From positions 31,386-95,385 of the forward strand of contig DASVHD010000005.1 in assembly GCA_036382775.1 (NCBI GenBank): 64,000 bases of DNA, read 5' to 3'. The notes below the pieces were generated by a model. The model ran no database searches and had not been told where the DNA came from. It saw only the letters and a program-made list of their open reading frames with translations. The DNA is from a bacterium. GTDB lineage: Bacteria > Hydrothermota > Tepidihabitantia > SM23-42 > JAOAFX01. The position numbers and the translations under genes were made by a program. Of the stretch, positions 1 through 8,408 are shown piece by piece; positions within the stretch are counted from its first letter, which is position 1; each line of letters opens with the position of its first letter.

Positions 1-356
1 TGGTCAAAGGCGATGTGGTCGGGCAGGTTCTTCGGCTCGAACACGCCGGCATCCTCGGCATCATCGCTGGCCTTGGGCACACCGTGGGCCGAGCCGATGA
101 ACACGACTGAGATCGTGTGGTGCCGCGGATCCCGCTTGGGATCCGAGTAAGTGTGGAACTGGCGTATGTTACTCACGGTAAGATTGGTCTCCTCTTTTGC
201 CTCGCGCACGGCCGCGTCCTCGGCCGATTCGCCGTAGTCGATGAACCCGCCGGGTAAAGCCCAGCCATAGGGCGGGTTCTTTCTTTTTATTAAAACAATG
301 CCGTTATCCATTTCAATGATGATATCGACGGTCGCCAGCGGTCTTTTTTGTTCCAT
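1..356 (-). CDS. NUDIX hydrolase (3' end outside window)
   Basis: The visible 118 codons begin at an ATG read leftward from 356. They contain a full Nudix box: GGFIDYGE, then REAKEET seven residues on, which fits G-x5-E-x7-REUxEExGU and binds the metal that activates water on a nucleoside-diphosphate-X substrate. An N-terminal strand ([16 protein letters not shown]) precedes the box, as in ADP-ribose pyrophosphatase or 8-oxo-dGTPase-like members. The substrate cannot be told from this part. The gene is transcribed away from the tRNAs. Its TATAAT box ends 10 nt before the ATG and there is no Shine-Dalgarno site, so the message is nearly leaderless. Confidence 0.9.
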   Translation of the reverse strand, partial: MEQKRPLATVDIIIEMDNGIVLIKRKNPPYGWALPGGFIDYGESAEDAAVREAKEETNLTVSNIRQFHTYSDPKRDPRHHTISVVFIGSAHGVPKASDDAEDAGVFEPKNLPDHIAFD

Positions 357-366
357 GATGATGATA

Positions 367-394
367 ATTATATACGCTTTTCACCCTAAATCAA
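367..394 (-). promoter_or_regulatory. Sigma-70-type promoter for the NUDIX gene
   Basis: Reading leftward: TTGATT (394-389), 16-bp spacer, TATAAT (372-367). The start codon lies 10 nt past the -10 box. Confidence 0.6.
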
Positions 395-403
395 CGGCCA
401 TTC

Positions 404-431
404 TTGACTTTTACGTCTGGCTGGATATTAT
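404..431 (+). promoter_or_regulatory. Promoter for the tRNA-Thr/tRNA-Tyr pair
   Basis: TTGACT at 404-409, 16-bp spacer, TATTAT at 426-431, about 47 bp before tRNA-Thr. It is back to back with the NUDIX promoter. Confidence 0.55.
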
Positions 432-478
432 TTCTATTATATTATCTGGATCGTCACGTAAATGCGATCGAATTTCAT

Positions 479-550
479 GCCGACATAGCTCAGGGGTAGA
501 GCAATGGTTTTGTAAACCATAGGTCGGGGGTTCAATTCCCTCTGTCGGCT
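479..550 (+). tRNA. tRNA-Thr (anticodon TGT)
   Basis: Cloverleaf read by eye. The acceptor GCCGACA (479-485) pairs with TGTCGGC (543-549). The anticodon stem is ATGGT/ACCAT with TGT at 511-513, and the T-loop is TTCAATT. The CCA end is not encoded. Confidence 0.95.
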
Positions 551-621
551 TTCGTAAGTTATTGGTAATTGATAATTAGTAATTTGCTATTAGCTATTTA
601 CCGTCGGCCGCAGGCCGACAT

Positions 622-704
622 GGGCAGGTACCCAAGCGGTCAACGGGGGCAGACTGTAAATCTGCTGGCGAAAGCCTTCGAAGGTTCGAATCCTCCCCTG
701 CCCA
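622..704 (+). tRNA. tRNA-Tyr (anticodon GTA)
   Basis: The acceptor GGGCAGG (622-628) pairs with CCTGCCC (697-703), with A704 as discriminator. Anticodon stem CAGA/TCTG, GTA at 655-657, and the long variable arm expected of bacterial tRNA-Tyr. GTA carries the queuosine position G34, and queG, the last step of queuosine synthesis, lies 2 kb downstream. Confidence 0.95.
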
Positions 705-760
705 GTTAAGCACTGGCTACTAGTGAATAGAAAATAGAAATTAGATAAAAGGAAATGACA

Positions 761-2395
761 ATGAGATCCATTATTGCACTTACCGCGTTCATCGCTCTGG
801 GGTGTTCGCATCTTCAGCCGCAGTTCATCAAGAACATAGGCGAGAACAAGGCGGCTGTCATCTATGAAAAAGGCAATGAATATTTTGAAGCGAAAGATTA
901 CCGCAACGCCGTCATAGAGTTCGAGAAGATCGTCAAGGACTACAGCACGACCGATGCCTACGAGCCATCATTATATCTCCTCGCTTTTTCCCATTTCAAG
1001 CTTAATGACTATGAAACCGCTGTTTCCTATGGAGAGAAATTCATCAAGGAATTCTCCCAATCGACATTTTACGACAATATCCTGGCGCTTCTGGGCGAAG
1101 CCAACTTCAAACTCGCCGACGATTACAAAGCGGTCTATTATCTGACAAAATATTATGTCACCACCGAGGATACGGCGAGCCGGCGGTCAGCCCTGGAGAA
1201 CCTGCTCAAGGCCCTGCCCCAGCTGTCCATATCCCAGCTGGAAAAACTCCACAAGCTGTACATTTCCGAGCCCCTGGACGAACATATCCTGTACAACCTG
1301 GTGCGCGCGGAGATTAACGCGGGCAAAGACGAAGAAGCCCAGCGGGATTTCAATCTCCTGGCAAGACGCTTCCCCAACAGCGAGTACGCGCTGCAATTCG
1401 GCGATTATAAAAGATTCGCGACGCTGGGCTCGACCTCGGGTCATGCCGGTGTCCTGCTGCCGATCACCGGCAAATTCTCGGTCTACGGGCTTAAATTGAC
1501 CCAGATCATTGAGATCTTCGTTAAGAACCGCTACCTGCCGTTCACGCTTTCGGTGCGCGACACAAAATCCGACCCGATCGAGGCGATCCTGCAGGCTACC
1601 GACCTGATCGACGATGAACACGTCGATTTCCTCATCGGACCCATTTTTTCGATCGAGGCTTTCGGCGTATGCGGGCTGGCTTCGGGCAAAGGCATCCCGG
1701 TCGTCATCCCGACAGCCCTGGAGCCAAGGTTCGAAGCGCTCCCCTCGGTATTTGCCATGGGCCAAAGTGGAGAGAAACAGGCGCGGATGATCGCCCGCTA
1801 CGCCACGCAGCAACTTGACCTTGTCCGTATTGCGATCATCTACCCGGCCAGCGCGAAATACGAAGCCCTGGGGAAAATATTCGCGAACGAGGTCATCAAG
1901 AACGATGGCCAGATCGTGGCCATGGAAAGTTTCGACCCCGACTCCATAACCTTGAGGTGGCAGCTGGAAAGGATCAAGAAGAAAAACCCCGAAGCCATTT
2001 TCCTGGCGATGGACACCGATCAGATAATCAATACCGCGCCTCAGGTGGCATACTATGGCTTGGAAAAGATCAGACTGCTTGGCATGGACGGCTTCAACAG
2101 CGAGCGTGTCCCGCGCCTGGGAGAAAAATACGTCGAGAACGCGATGTTCATCGCGCCGTCAACGCTCGACAGCACCGCCCGCCGCGAACTAAAAGCGCAC
2201 GGCCTGGAGGAGAACGATCCGATCGTGACCCGCTTTTTCCAGACCTTGTGGAAATTAAAGGACCTGAACGAATACAGCCGCATCAATATCACCGAAGTTT
2301 TTACCTCGCTCCTCAAGGGCCGGGAAATGTTCAGTATCTACCAGATCCGGGACGGCGAGTTCATCCGCCTGACCGAACTTTCCAGCGAGGAATGA
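761..2395 (+). CDS. TPR + periplasmic-binding-fold lipoprotein
   Basis: 544 residues. I chose the ATG at 761 over the one at 755 because AAAGGA sits 7 nt upstream of it and it gives a clean lipoprotein signal, with lipobox ALGC at residues 12-15. Residues about 30-200 are tetratricopeptide repeats (KGNEYFEAKDYRNAVIEFEK and similar). From about 225 (GVLLPITGKFSVYG) the sequence follows the type-1 periplasmic binding fold of branched-chain amino-acid binding proteins, ending in an EVFTSLLKG region. TPR plus this fold recalls LpoA, the penicillin-binding-protein activator, but no PBP gene is nearby. A solute receptor remains possible. Confidence 0.75.
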   Translation: MRSIIALTAFIALGCSHLQPQFIKNIGENKAAVIYEKGNEYFEAKDYRNAVIEFEKIVKDYSTTDAYEPSLYLLAFSHFKLNDYETAVSYGEKFIKEFSQSTFYDNILALLGEANFKLADDYKAVYYLTKYYVTTEDTASRRSALENLLKALPQLSISQLEKLHKLYISEPLDEHILYNLVRAEINAGKDEEAQRDFNLLARRFPNSEYALQFGDYKRFATLGSTSGHAGVLLPITGKFSVYGLKLTQIIEIFVKNRYLPFTLSVRDTKSDPIEAILQATDLIDDEHVDFLIGPIFSIEAFGVCGLASGKGIPVVIPTALEPRFEALPSVFAMGQSGEKQARMIARYATQQLDLVRIAIIYPASAKYEALGKIFANEVIKNDGQIVAMESFDPDSITLRWQLERIKKKNPEAIFLAMDTDQIINTAPQVAYYGLEKIRLLGMDGFNSERVPRLGEKYVENAMFIAPSTLDSTARRELKAHGLEENDPIVTRFFQTLWKLKDLNEYSRINITEVFTSLLKGREMFSIYQIRDGEFIRLTELSSEE

Positions 2396-2517
2396 GGTTC
2401 TATATGCGAATAACAGCACGAATGATGAATTCGAATGAAACGCGTAAAGACCTATTTAATAAATTCGTCACATACGCTATCATTCGTTATATTCGGTTTT
2501 AAACACAAGGAGAGTGT

Positions 2518-2733
2518 ATGGCAAAGAAAGAAGCCAAAGACAAAAAGGATAAAAAGATAAGCGTCCTCGCTGACATCAAATTTACCAAAAAGAATTATCT
2601 CTTCTTCAGTGCCGGGCTCGTATCGGTTGTCCTGGGCTTTATCCTGCTCGCGGCCGGCTCCATAGTCCTTGCGCCCATACTGCTGGTCATCGGGTATATT
2701 GTCTTTTTCCCCCTGGGCATTCTGCTGAAATAA
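2518..2733 (+). CDS. Small membrane protein, two TM helices (DUF3098-like)
   Basis: 71 residues after a good AAGGAGAG site. A charged Lys-rich N-terminus (about 25 residues) is followed by a motif YLFFSAGLVSVVLGF, and two hydrophobic segments cover the rest. The layout and the F-T-K-K-N-Y-L-F-F start resemble the DUF3098 family of small membrane proteins in Bacteroidota. The function is unknown. It lies just before queG, in the same direction. Confidence 0.65.
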   Translation: MAKKEAKDKKDKKISVLADIKFTKKNYLFFSAGLVSVVLGFILLAAGSIVLAPILLVIGYIVFFPLGILLK

Positions 2734-2759
2734 ACATCAATATCGCGTAGCCGGCTGCC

Positions 2760-3782
2760 GTGATCAATGCCCAAAAGCTCAAATGTCATGCCCGGGAAAC
2801 CGGCATTGACGAACTGCGGATCACCACTGCTCAGGCGTTCTCCGATGCCCGGGAGCGGATCAACGAGCAGGTCGATGAGCACCTATTCCTGAACCCCGAA
2901 CGCTGGTCCCGGACCTCGAACCGGAATTTTTGCGACATACATTATCAGCGATCGGACGCCCGCACCATCATAACCGCCTGTTTGTGTTATTATACGGACG
3001 AGCCCCGGGACGGATCGCGGCCGGGAGATCCTCACGGCATGATCGCCCGATACACCTGGCGTAACCATTACCGCGAACTTAGAAACCGCCTGCGCAAGCT
3101 GGCCCGTTTCCTTAAAAAGGAATACCGCGCGATGTTCCGCGTGTACTCCAACGGTCCGCTCACGGAGAAAGCGGCCGCGCAAAGGAGCGGTATTGGATAT
3201 TATGGCAAACACAGCATCATCGTCCATCCCCGCTTCGGTTCATGGATCGTGCTGGGCGAGATCATAACCGATATCGAGATCGAGCCGGACCAGGCATTGC
3301 CCGACGATTGCGGTACGTGTCATCTATGCATGGACGCCTGTCCCACCCGGGCCATAATCCGCCCGTACATCATCGACCGGAGGCGCTGCATCCAAGCGTT
3401 GGCCAATTGGCCCGGCGAGATCCCGGAAGATATCATGGCCGTATGGGGGAAGCGTCTGTACGGCTGCTCCATATGCCAGGATGCCTGCCCGGTCAACAAG
3501 ACCGTAAAACCGTTCGACCGACCCCGCACGGAGATCGGCAATGTTGGACCGTCGCTGTCCCTGCTTGATATCCTGCGCATCGATGACAAAACATACCGGA
3601 CCGCCTACGCGGACAATCAGATTACCGCAGCCTGGATCAATTTTCCCGCGATCAAGAGAAACGCGCTGATCTGCCTTGGCCACACCGGTGGCCCTTCGGC
3701 ATTGGGCATGGTCCGTGAATTTACCGGGCACGACGACAGTATTATCGCGGCGGCAGCACGCTGGGCGCTGAACCGTCTGTGA
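2760..3782 (+). CDS. queG: Epoxyqueuosine reductase
   Basis: 340 residues. QueG reduces epoxyqueuosine to queuosine in tRNA using cobalamin and two [4Fe-4S] clusters. Two ferredoxin-like cysteine groups are visible, CGTCHLCMDACPT and CSICQDACPVN, at about residues 184 and 238, spaced as in the family. A HEAT-like C-terminal stretch follows. The start is a GTG: an in-frame TAG lies at 2748-2750 and no other start fits between. There is one base between its stop and the radical SAM gene, so the two are probably translated together. Confidence 0.93.
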   Translation: MINAQKLKCHARETGIDELRITTAQAFSDARERINEQVDEHLFLNPERWSRTSNRNFCDIHYQRSDARTIITACLCYYTDEPRDGSRPGDPHGMIARYTWRNHYRELRNRLRKLARFLKKEYRAMFRVYSNGPLTEKAAAQRSGIGYYGKHSIIVHPRFGSWIVLGEIITDIEIEPDQALPDDCGTCHLCMDACPTRAIIRPYIIDRRRCIQALANWPGEIPEDIMAVWGKRLYGCSICQDACPVNKTVKPFDRPRTEIGNVGPSLSLLDILRIDDKTYRTAYADNQITAAWINFPAIKRNALICLGHTGGPSALGMVREFTGHDDSIIAAAARWALNRL

Positions 3783-3783
3783 A

Positions 3784-4932
3784 ATGGCCGGCATAAGGCA
3801 GAAGGTGCAAACCGCCCGGAGCAATCCGGGCCTGGTGCCGCGTTTCATCTGGAACCGGATCAAAACCGTGGCTTGCTATGAACTGTCCAGCCTGATGAAC
3901 GGATGGGCCGCGCTCCCGGAAACCATTAACCTGTACCCGACAGCACGCTGCAACCTTAAATGTAAAATGTGCTTTGCCCGCCGGTATCGGGCAAAGTCCG
4001 AACTTGATTACGAACAGTGGTGCCGCGTCATCGATGAGATCGCTTCCTTCAAGCCGCGCGTTCATCTGTCGGGCGGGGAACCGTGCCTGCACCCGCGGAT
4101 CATCGATATTATCCGGCACATTAAAAAATTCGGCCTCTACGTGCACATCACAACGAACGGCACTCAATTGGCGCGACAGGCCGAAGATCTGGTTAGTTCG
4201 GAGGTGAACCAGCTGGACCTATCGATCGACGGTCCTGCCGACGTGCACGACGCCATCCGCGGCAAACCCGGGACCTATCGGCTGATCGACGAAGGTTTGA
4301 ACGCGCTTAACCGCGCGCGGTCAAGGTCCGCTTTGCCCCTGGTCCGGATAAATTCGATCATTAACTTCCAGGATCCCGGCGCCATGGGTCAAATCGTACA
4401 ACAGGCTGAGCGGTGGGGCGCGCAGACCGTGCAGTTCATATACCCGTTGTACCTGAAGCCGGAAGAGGTGGCGGGCCACCAGGCCCTGCTCACATCCCTT
4501 CTGCACCGCGATCTCAACTACTGGAAATTCGCCGCTGGTCATGATCCTTCACCCCCCGACCTTGACAAGGCGTGGTCGACCGTGGAAACACTCCGCGGCC
4601 TGATCGCGGGTTCACGGCTCAAGATCGCTATTTTCCCGGATTTCACCCGGGATGCGTTTTCAGCATACTATGACCGCTCCCGGGATTTTTACCGGTCGTA
4701 CACAGGTTCGTGCCGCGCCATGTGGAACACGGCGACCATCCTCCCTACGGGCGAAGTGGAGTCGTGCCCGGATTATGTCGTCGGCGACCGCGGGCACGAA
4801 GCATTCAAGGCCATCTGGAACGACCAGAGCATGAAAACGCTGCGGCGGCGCATCCGGGACCTGAATTTTTTTTCCGTCTGCCGGGCGTGCTGCTTTTTTT
4901 ATCCCGTCAGGCCGAAACCTTTTATCGGTTGA
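3784..4932 (+). CDS. Radical SAM/SPASM-type protein
   Basis: 382 residues. The radical SAM triad CNLKCKMC (CX3CX2C) is at about residues 57-64, with the SAM-binding LSGGEPCLHP and the THNG-like TTNGTQL further on. The C-terminus has a SPASM/twitch-type cysteine set: SCRAMW, ESCPDYVVG, then VCRACCFF. Proteins of this type modify peptides or build cofactors. No precursor peptide or cofactor cluster is visible next to it, so the substrate is open. The gene follows queG after one base, and the operon may link it to tRNA modification, but that is only context. Confidence 0.85.
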   Translation: MAGIRQKVQTARSNPGLVPRFIWNRIKTVACYELSSLMNGWAALPETINLYPTARCNLKCKMCFARRYRAKSELDYEQWCRVIDEIASFKPRVHLSGGEPCLHPRIIDIIRHIKKFGLYVHITTNGTQLARQAEDLVSSEVNQLDLSIDGPADVHDAIRGKPGTYRLIDEGLNALNRARSRSALPLVRINSIINFQDPGAMGQIVQQAERWGAQTVQFIYPLYLKPEEVAGHQALLTSLLHRDLNYWKFAAGHDPSPPDLDKAWSTVETLRGLIAGSRLKIAIFPDFTRDAFSAYYDRSRDFYRSYTGSCRAMWNTATILPTGEVESCPDYVVGDRGHEAFKAIWNDQSMKTLRRRIRDLNFFSVCRACCFFYPVRPKPFIG

Positions 4933-4956
4933 CAAAAAAATCCATTTCATTATAAT
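4929..4956 (+). promoter_or_regulatory. Promoter, leaderless, for the DUF1844 gene
   Basis: Perfect TTGACA (4929-4934), 16 bp, perfect TATAAT (4951-4956). The ATG is at 4963, six bases after the box. The -35 box overlaps the stop of the previous gene. Confidence 0.8.
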
Positions 4957-4962
4957 ACTGGC

Positions 4963-5271
4963 ATGGCTGAAGAACAGAAAAAGACCGAACCCAAGTACCT
5001 GGATGAACCGGTAAAGATCAAGGAACTTATTTTCATGACCATATACTCGCTGGAAAGCAAAGCCTGGGCGTACCTCGGGCTCACCGGTCACCCTGAAACC
5101 CAGAAACCTTTGAAAGACCTGACCGAAGCGCGACTGGCTATCGATGCTATCGGCGCCCTGTACAAGTTGATCGAGCCTGATCTCGAACTTGAGGAGAAAA
5201 AAGACATCCAAATACGCCTGACCAATCTCAGGCTGAACTTTACCAAAGACGCGACGCCCGAAAAATCCTGA
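4963..5271 (+). CDS. DUF1844 family protein
   Basis: 102 residues. Matches the DUF1844 pattern: a short acidic-basic N-terminus, then F-M-T-I-Y-S-L-E-S-K-A-W-A-Y-L-G-L, a TEARLAIDAIGAL helix and a predicted helical end. These small soluble proteins are widespread in deep-branching bacteria and have no known role. A consensus promoter sits directly in front and no ribosome-binding site is seen, so the message is probably leaderless. The next gene starts 7 bp later. Confidence 0.85.
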   Translation: MAEEQKKTEPKYLDEPVKIKELIFMTIYSLESKAWAYLGLTGHPETQKPLKDLTEARLAIDAIGALYKLIEPDLELEEKKDIQIRLTNLRLNFTKDATPEKS

Positions 5272-5278
5272 TAAGGCA

Positions 5279-6997
5279 ATGCGCCAAACCGTCCTGGAAA
5301 AATTTGTCCCTTTACTGGTCCTGGTCGCCGTCCTAGCCGTCTACGTCTATTCCCTCTGCCCGACCTTGTACCTGATCGATTCCGGTGAGCTCGCGGCCGT
5401 AAGTTTCACACTGGGCATCGCACATCCGACCGGCTATCCTTTGTACACGCTCATTTCGTTTTTTTTCAGCCGGATCCCCGGGGATCCGGTCTGGAATTTA
5501 AACCTGCTCTCGACGCTCTTCTCGCTCGGCGCTGCCCTCTTGATCTATCTGGCCGCGCGGGCGATCACCGGGCACCGCTTCATCCCGGTGCTGGCTGCAT
5601 CGCTGTTCGCTTTCTCCCCGACGATCTGGAGAACAACGGTTACCAACGAGGTCTACCCGCTGACCGCGCTTTTCTGCGCCGCCTTGATCTTCCTGGCGCT
5701 AAGGATCAAGACCACGCGCGATTTCTATCTGATAATGTATCTGTGCGGGCTCTCGTTTACCAATCACATGAGCATCTTCGCGCTCGCGATCCCGGTCGGC
5801 ATATACTGCATCATCCGATGCCGGCCTTCCTGGAAAACAGTGTGCCTCGGAGCAGCCCTGGCCGCTCTGGCGGTCACGCCCTACTTCTATCTGCTCGCGC
5901 GGGCCTCGGCCAACCCTGCCATTGCGTGGGGGGATCCGCATAACCTCCAGCGCCTCCTGTGGCACGTAACCGGACGCCAGTACCAGGTATGGATGTTTTC
6001 ACAGTCCTTTTCGGAGATCATCGCGAACGCACGCCAGGGCATTTCGTTCCTGGCCGCCGACCTCGTCTATATTTTTCTCATTCCCTGCCTTGCCGGCACG
6101 TACTATCTGTTCCGACGCGAGCGCGGCAAGTTCTTCCTGTTCATATCCATAATTGCGGTCAATTTCCTTTACACCGTCAATTATGCGATCCCGGACATCG
6201 AATCATATTATATCCCCGGACTGACCGCCCTCTTTATTCTCAGCATCTACGGGCTCAAAGCCTTCGCACGCCACCTGAAATGGTTCATCGCAGTGCCCCT
6301 GGCCCTGCTCATCATGGTCGTCCATTACCAGCCGTCGACCCTGCGCGGTAATCATTTCGGACGGGAATTCGGCCTGGCGCATTTCAGCCAGCTGCCGGAC
6401 AGCGCCCTGCTCATCTCGAACTACTGGGATATCGTGTCACCGGCAATATACCTGCAGGCCGTCCAGCGGCAACGTCCCGACATTGTCATCATCGACAAAG
6501 AACTCATGCGGCGCACGTGGTATGTGAACGCCCTGCGCCGGCAGTATCCTAAGATTTTCGCCGCGGTCGCCGGGCCGGTCAGCGACTATATGAAAGAACT
6601 CGTCAAATTCGAGTATAACCGCCCTTATGATCCCAACACCATCCAATTAAAATACATCAAAATGCTGGATGCGCTCGTGGCATCGAAACAGCGCCATGGC
6701 GTTTTTTTCGCGCTGCCATTCCCCGACCAGGACCTGCGACAGATCAAATCGGAACTGTCGTGGATCCCTTATGGTCTTGTCTTCGCCGTGACCGGCGATA
6801 CGACGGTAACGGCCTTTGATTTTTCAAAACTTACGCTGACTCGACCCCGGTTCATTAACGACGTGCGGCTTGCCTTTAATATCCGCGTCGTCGAACAGAT
6901 GACGCAGAGCAATATCCGCTACCTGACATCCCGCAACCGAATGGAAGCGGCCCAAAGCGCGGACCGCTGGCTGAAAAATTTCTCACGGCAAAGATAA
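5279..6997 (+). CDS. DUF2723 membrane glycosyltransferase-like protein (GT-C)
   Basis: 572 residues with roughly ten hydrophobic segments in the first 360. The DUF2723 signature is clear: LIDSGELAAVSFTLGIAHP then TGYPLY, where the D/E pair in the first loop is the expected metal or acceptor-binding site of GT-C enzymes. The C-terminal 200 residues are soluble. Members of the family transfer sugars from polyprenyl-phosphate donors, and some are protein O-mannosyltransferases. Two more GT-C genes lie at 12865-16105, which suggests active surface glycosylation. Confidence 0.85.
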   Translation: MRQTVLEKFVPLLVLVAVLAVYVYSLCPTLYLIDSGELAAVSFTLGIAHPTGYPLYTLISFFFSRIPGDPVWNLNLLSTLFSLGAALLIYLAARAITGHRFIPVLAASLFAFSPTIWRTTVTNEVYPLTALFCAALIFLALRIKTTRDFYLIMYLCGLSFTNHMSIFALAIPVGIYCIIRCRPSWKTVCLGAALAALAVTPYFYLLARASANPAIAWGDPHNLQRLLWHVTGRQYQVWMFSQSFSEIIANARQGISFLAADLVYIFLIPCLAGTYYLFRRERGKFFLFISIIAVNFLYTVNYAIPDIESYYIPGLTALFILSIYGLKAFARHLKWFIAVPLALLIMVVHYQPSTLRGNHFGREFGLAHFSQLPDSALLISNYWDIVSPAIYLQAVQRQRPDIVIIDKELMRRTWYVNALRRQYPKIFAAVAGPVSDYMKELVKFEYNRPYDPNTIQLKYIKMLDALVASKQRHGVFFALPFPDQDLRQIKSELSWIPYGLVFAVTGDTTVTAFDFSKLTLTRPRFINDVRLAFNIRVVEQMTQSNIRYLTSRNRMEAAQSADRWLKNFSRQR

Positions 6998-7002
6998 GCG
7001 GA

Positions 7003-7030
7003 TTGATTTTTTACTGATAATCCGTATAAT
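7003..7030 (+). promoter_or_regulatory. Promoter, leaderless, for the NtrC-type regulator
   Basis: TTGATT (7003-7008), 16 bp, TATAAT (7025-7030). The ATG is at 7036, five bases after the -10 box. Confidence 0.75.
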
Positions 7031-7035
7031 TATCC

Positions 7036-8367
7036 ATGCACATCCTCGTGGTCGACGACGAACAATCCCAGCGTGAACTGCTGGCGGGGTTCCTCAAAAC
7101 GAAACAATACACGGTCACGACCGCGGCATCCGGCGCGGAAGCAGTGCAGCTTAACCGCTCGACTGGCTTTGACCTGGTCATCATGGACCTGAAAATGCCG
7201 GAACTAGACGGCATCGAGACCATGGCGCGCATGAAAGAGATCGACCCGGAAACCAATTTCATCATCCTCACCGGGTACGGCACGGTTGAATCCGCGGTCC
7301 GGGCGATCAAACTCGGCGCTTATGATTACCTCAACAAGCCGGTCAACCTGGACGAGCTGGAGCTGCTGGTCGAGCGGATCCGCGATGAACAGCTCACGCA
7401 TCAGGAACTGGTGACCCTCCAGGAAGAGATCCATGAAAAGTTCAAGTTTGAATTTTTCATAGCGGAAAGCCCGGCTATGAAGCAGGTGCTGGGGCTGATC
7501 CCCCGGATCGCGAAATCCGATTCGGCGGTCTTGATCCTTGGTGAATCCGGCACCGGCAAGGAACTCATTGCGAGGCTGGTGCATGAAGCCAGCATCAGGA
7601 AAAGCACCCGTTTCATCCCCATCTCGTGCGCCGCCTTACCCGAGACGCTTATTGAAAGCGAACTGTTCGGCTATGAGCGGGGCGCGTTCACGGGCGCCGA
7701 AAAGAGAAAGATCGGCAAGTTCGAGCTGGCAAATCATGGAACCCTGTTCCTGGACGAGATCGGCGACCTGCCGATGATGGTCCAGGTCAAATTGCTCCGC
7801 GTTCTGCAGGAATTCACTTTTGAAAGGCTAGGCAGCAATGCTGCGGTCAAGGTCGATGTCCGCATGATCTCGGCCACGAACCAGGACCTTAAAAAGAAGA
7901 TCCAGGCGGGCACTTTCCGCGAGGACCTGCTCTACCGGCTGAACGTGTTAACGATCGAGATCCCGCCGCTTAGGGAACGGCGAGAGGACATCAAGCCGCT
8001 AACCGATTTTTTTATCAAGCGCTTTACGGAACGAAGCCATAAACAGCTTAAGAGGATTTCAAAGGAAGCTTTGAACAAGCTGCTCCGATATGAATGGCCG
8101 GGGAATGTCCGGGAACTGGAAAACGTCATAGAGCGGGCCATGGTGCTGTGCCGTGGCGATCTCATCGAATCGGGCGACCTGCCCTTGAAGATCGAAACCG
8201 AAAAAGCATACACCGGCGAGACGATGGCGGACATCGAAAAGCAGCACATCCGCTCCGTGCTTTTAAAAACTAACTGGAACCTGAGCCTGACCGCGGAAAA
8301 GCTTGGCATTCACCGCAATACCCTGCGTCTCAAAATAAAGGAATACGGGCTGGAAAAAGAAAAGTAG
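7036..8367 (+). CDS. Sigma-54-dependent response regulator (NtrC family)
   Basis: 443 residues in three domains. The receiver is 1-120, with phosphoacceptor Asp in VIMDLKMPELDG and Lys in NKPVN. The AAA+ domain is about 140-370: Walker A GESGTGKE, the sigma-54-contacting GAFTGA loop, Walker B LFLDEIGD and the arginine-rich ERREDI region. A Fis-type HTH lies at the end (AEKLGIHRNTLRLKIKEYGL). It should activate promoters of the RNA polymerase-sigma-54 holoenzyme after phosphorylation by a histidine kinase, which is not in this window. The gene just downstream is pyrG, but pyrG has its own sigma-70-type promoter. Confidence 0.95.
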   Translation: MHILVVDDEQSQRELLAGFLKTKQYTVTTAASGAEAVQLNRSTGFDLVIMDLKMPELDGIETMARMKEIDPETNFIILTGYGTVESAVRAIKLGAYDYLNKPVNLDELELLVERIRDEQLTHQELVTLQEEIHEKFKFEFFIAESPAMKQVLGLIPRIAKSDSAVLILGESGTGKELIARLVHEASIRKSTRFIPISCAALPETLIESELFGYERGAFTGAEKRKIGKFELANHGTLFLDEIGDLPMMVQVKLLRVLQEFTFERLGSNAAVKVDVRMISATNQDLKKKIQAGTFREDLLYRLNVLTIEIPPLRERREDIKPLTDFFIKRFTERSHKQLKRISKEALNKLLRYEWPGNVRELENVIERAMVLCRGDLIESGDLPLKIETEKAYTGETMADIEKQHIRSVLLKTNWNLSLTAEKLGIHRNTLRLKIKEYGLEKEK

Positions 8368-8373
8368 GTATCC

Positions 8374-8401
8374 TTGACACCCCGTGCTTTTTAACTATAC
8401 T
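8374..8401 (+). promoter_or_regulatory. Promoter, leaderless, for pyrG
   Basis: TTGACA (8374-8379), 16 bp, TATACT (8396-8401). The ATG is at 8409, seven bases further on, with no Shine-Dalgarno site. Confidence 0.8.
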
Positions 8402-8408
8402 TTACAGC

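Noticed and set aside
1187..1813. Open frame of 208 codons on the minus strand
   Set aside because: It lies fully inside the TPR/periplasmic-binding gene, has no ribosome-binding site, and its composition is a shadow of the sense codons.
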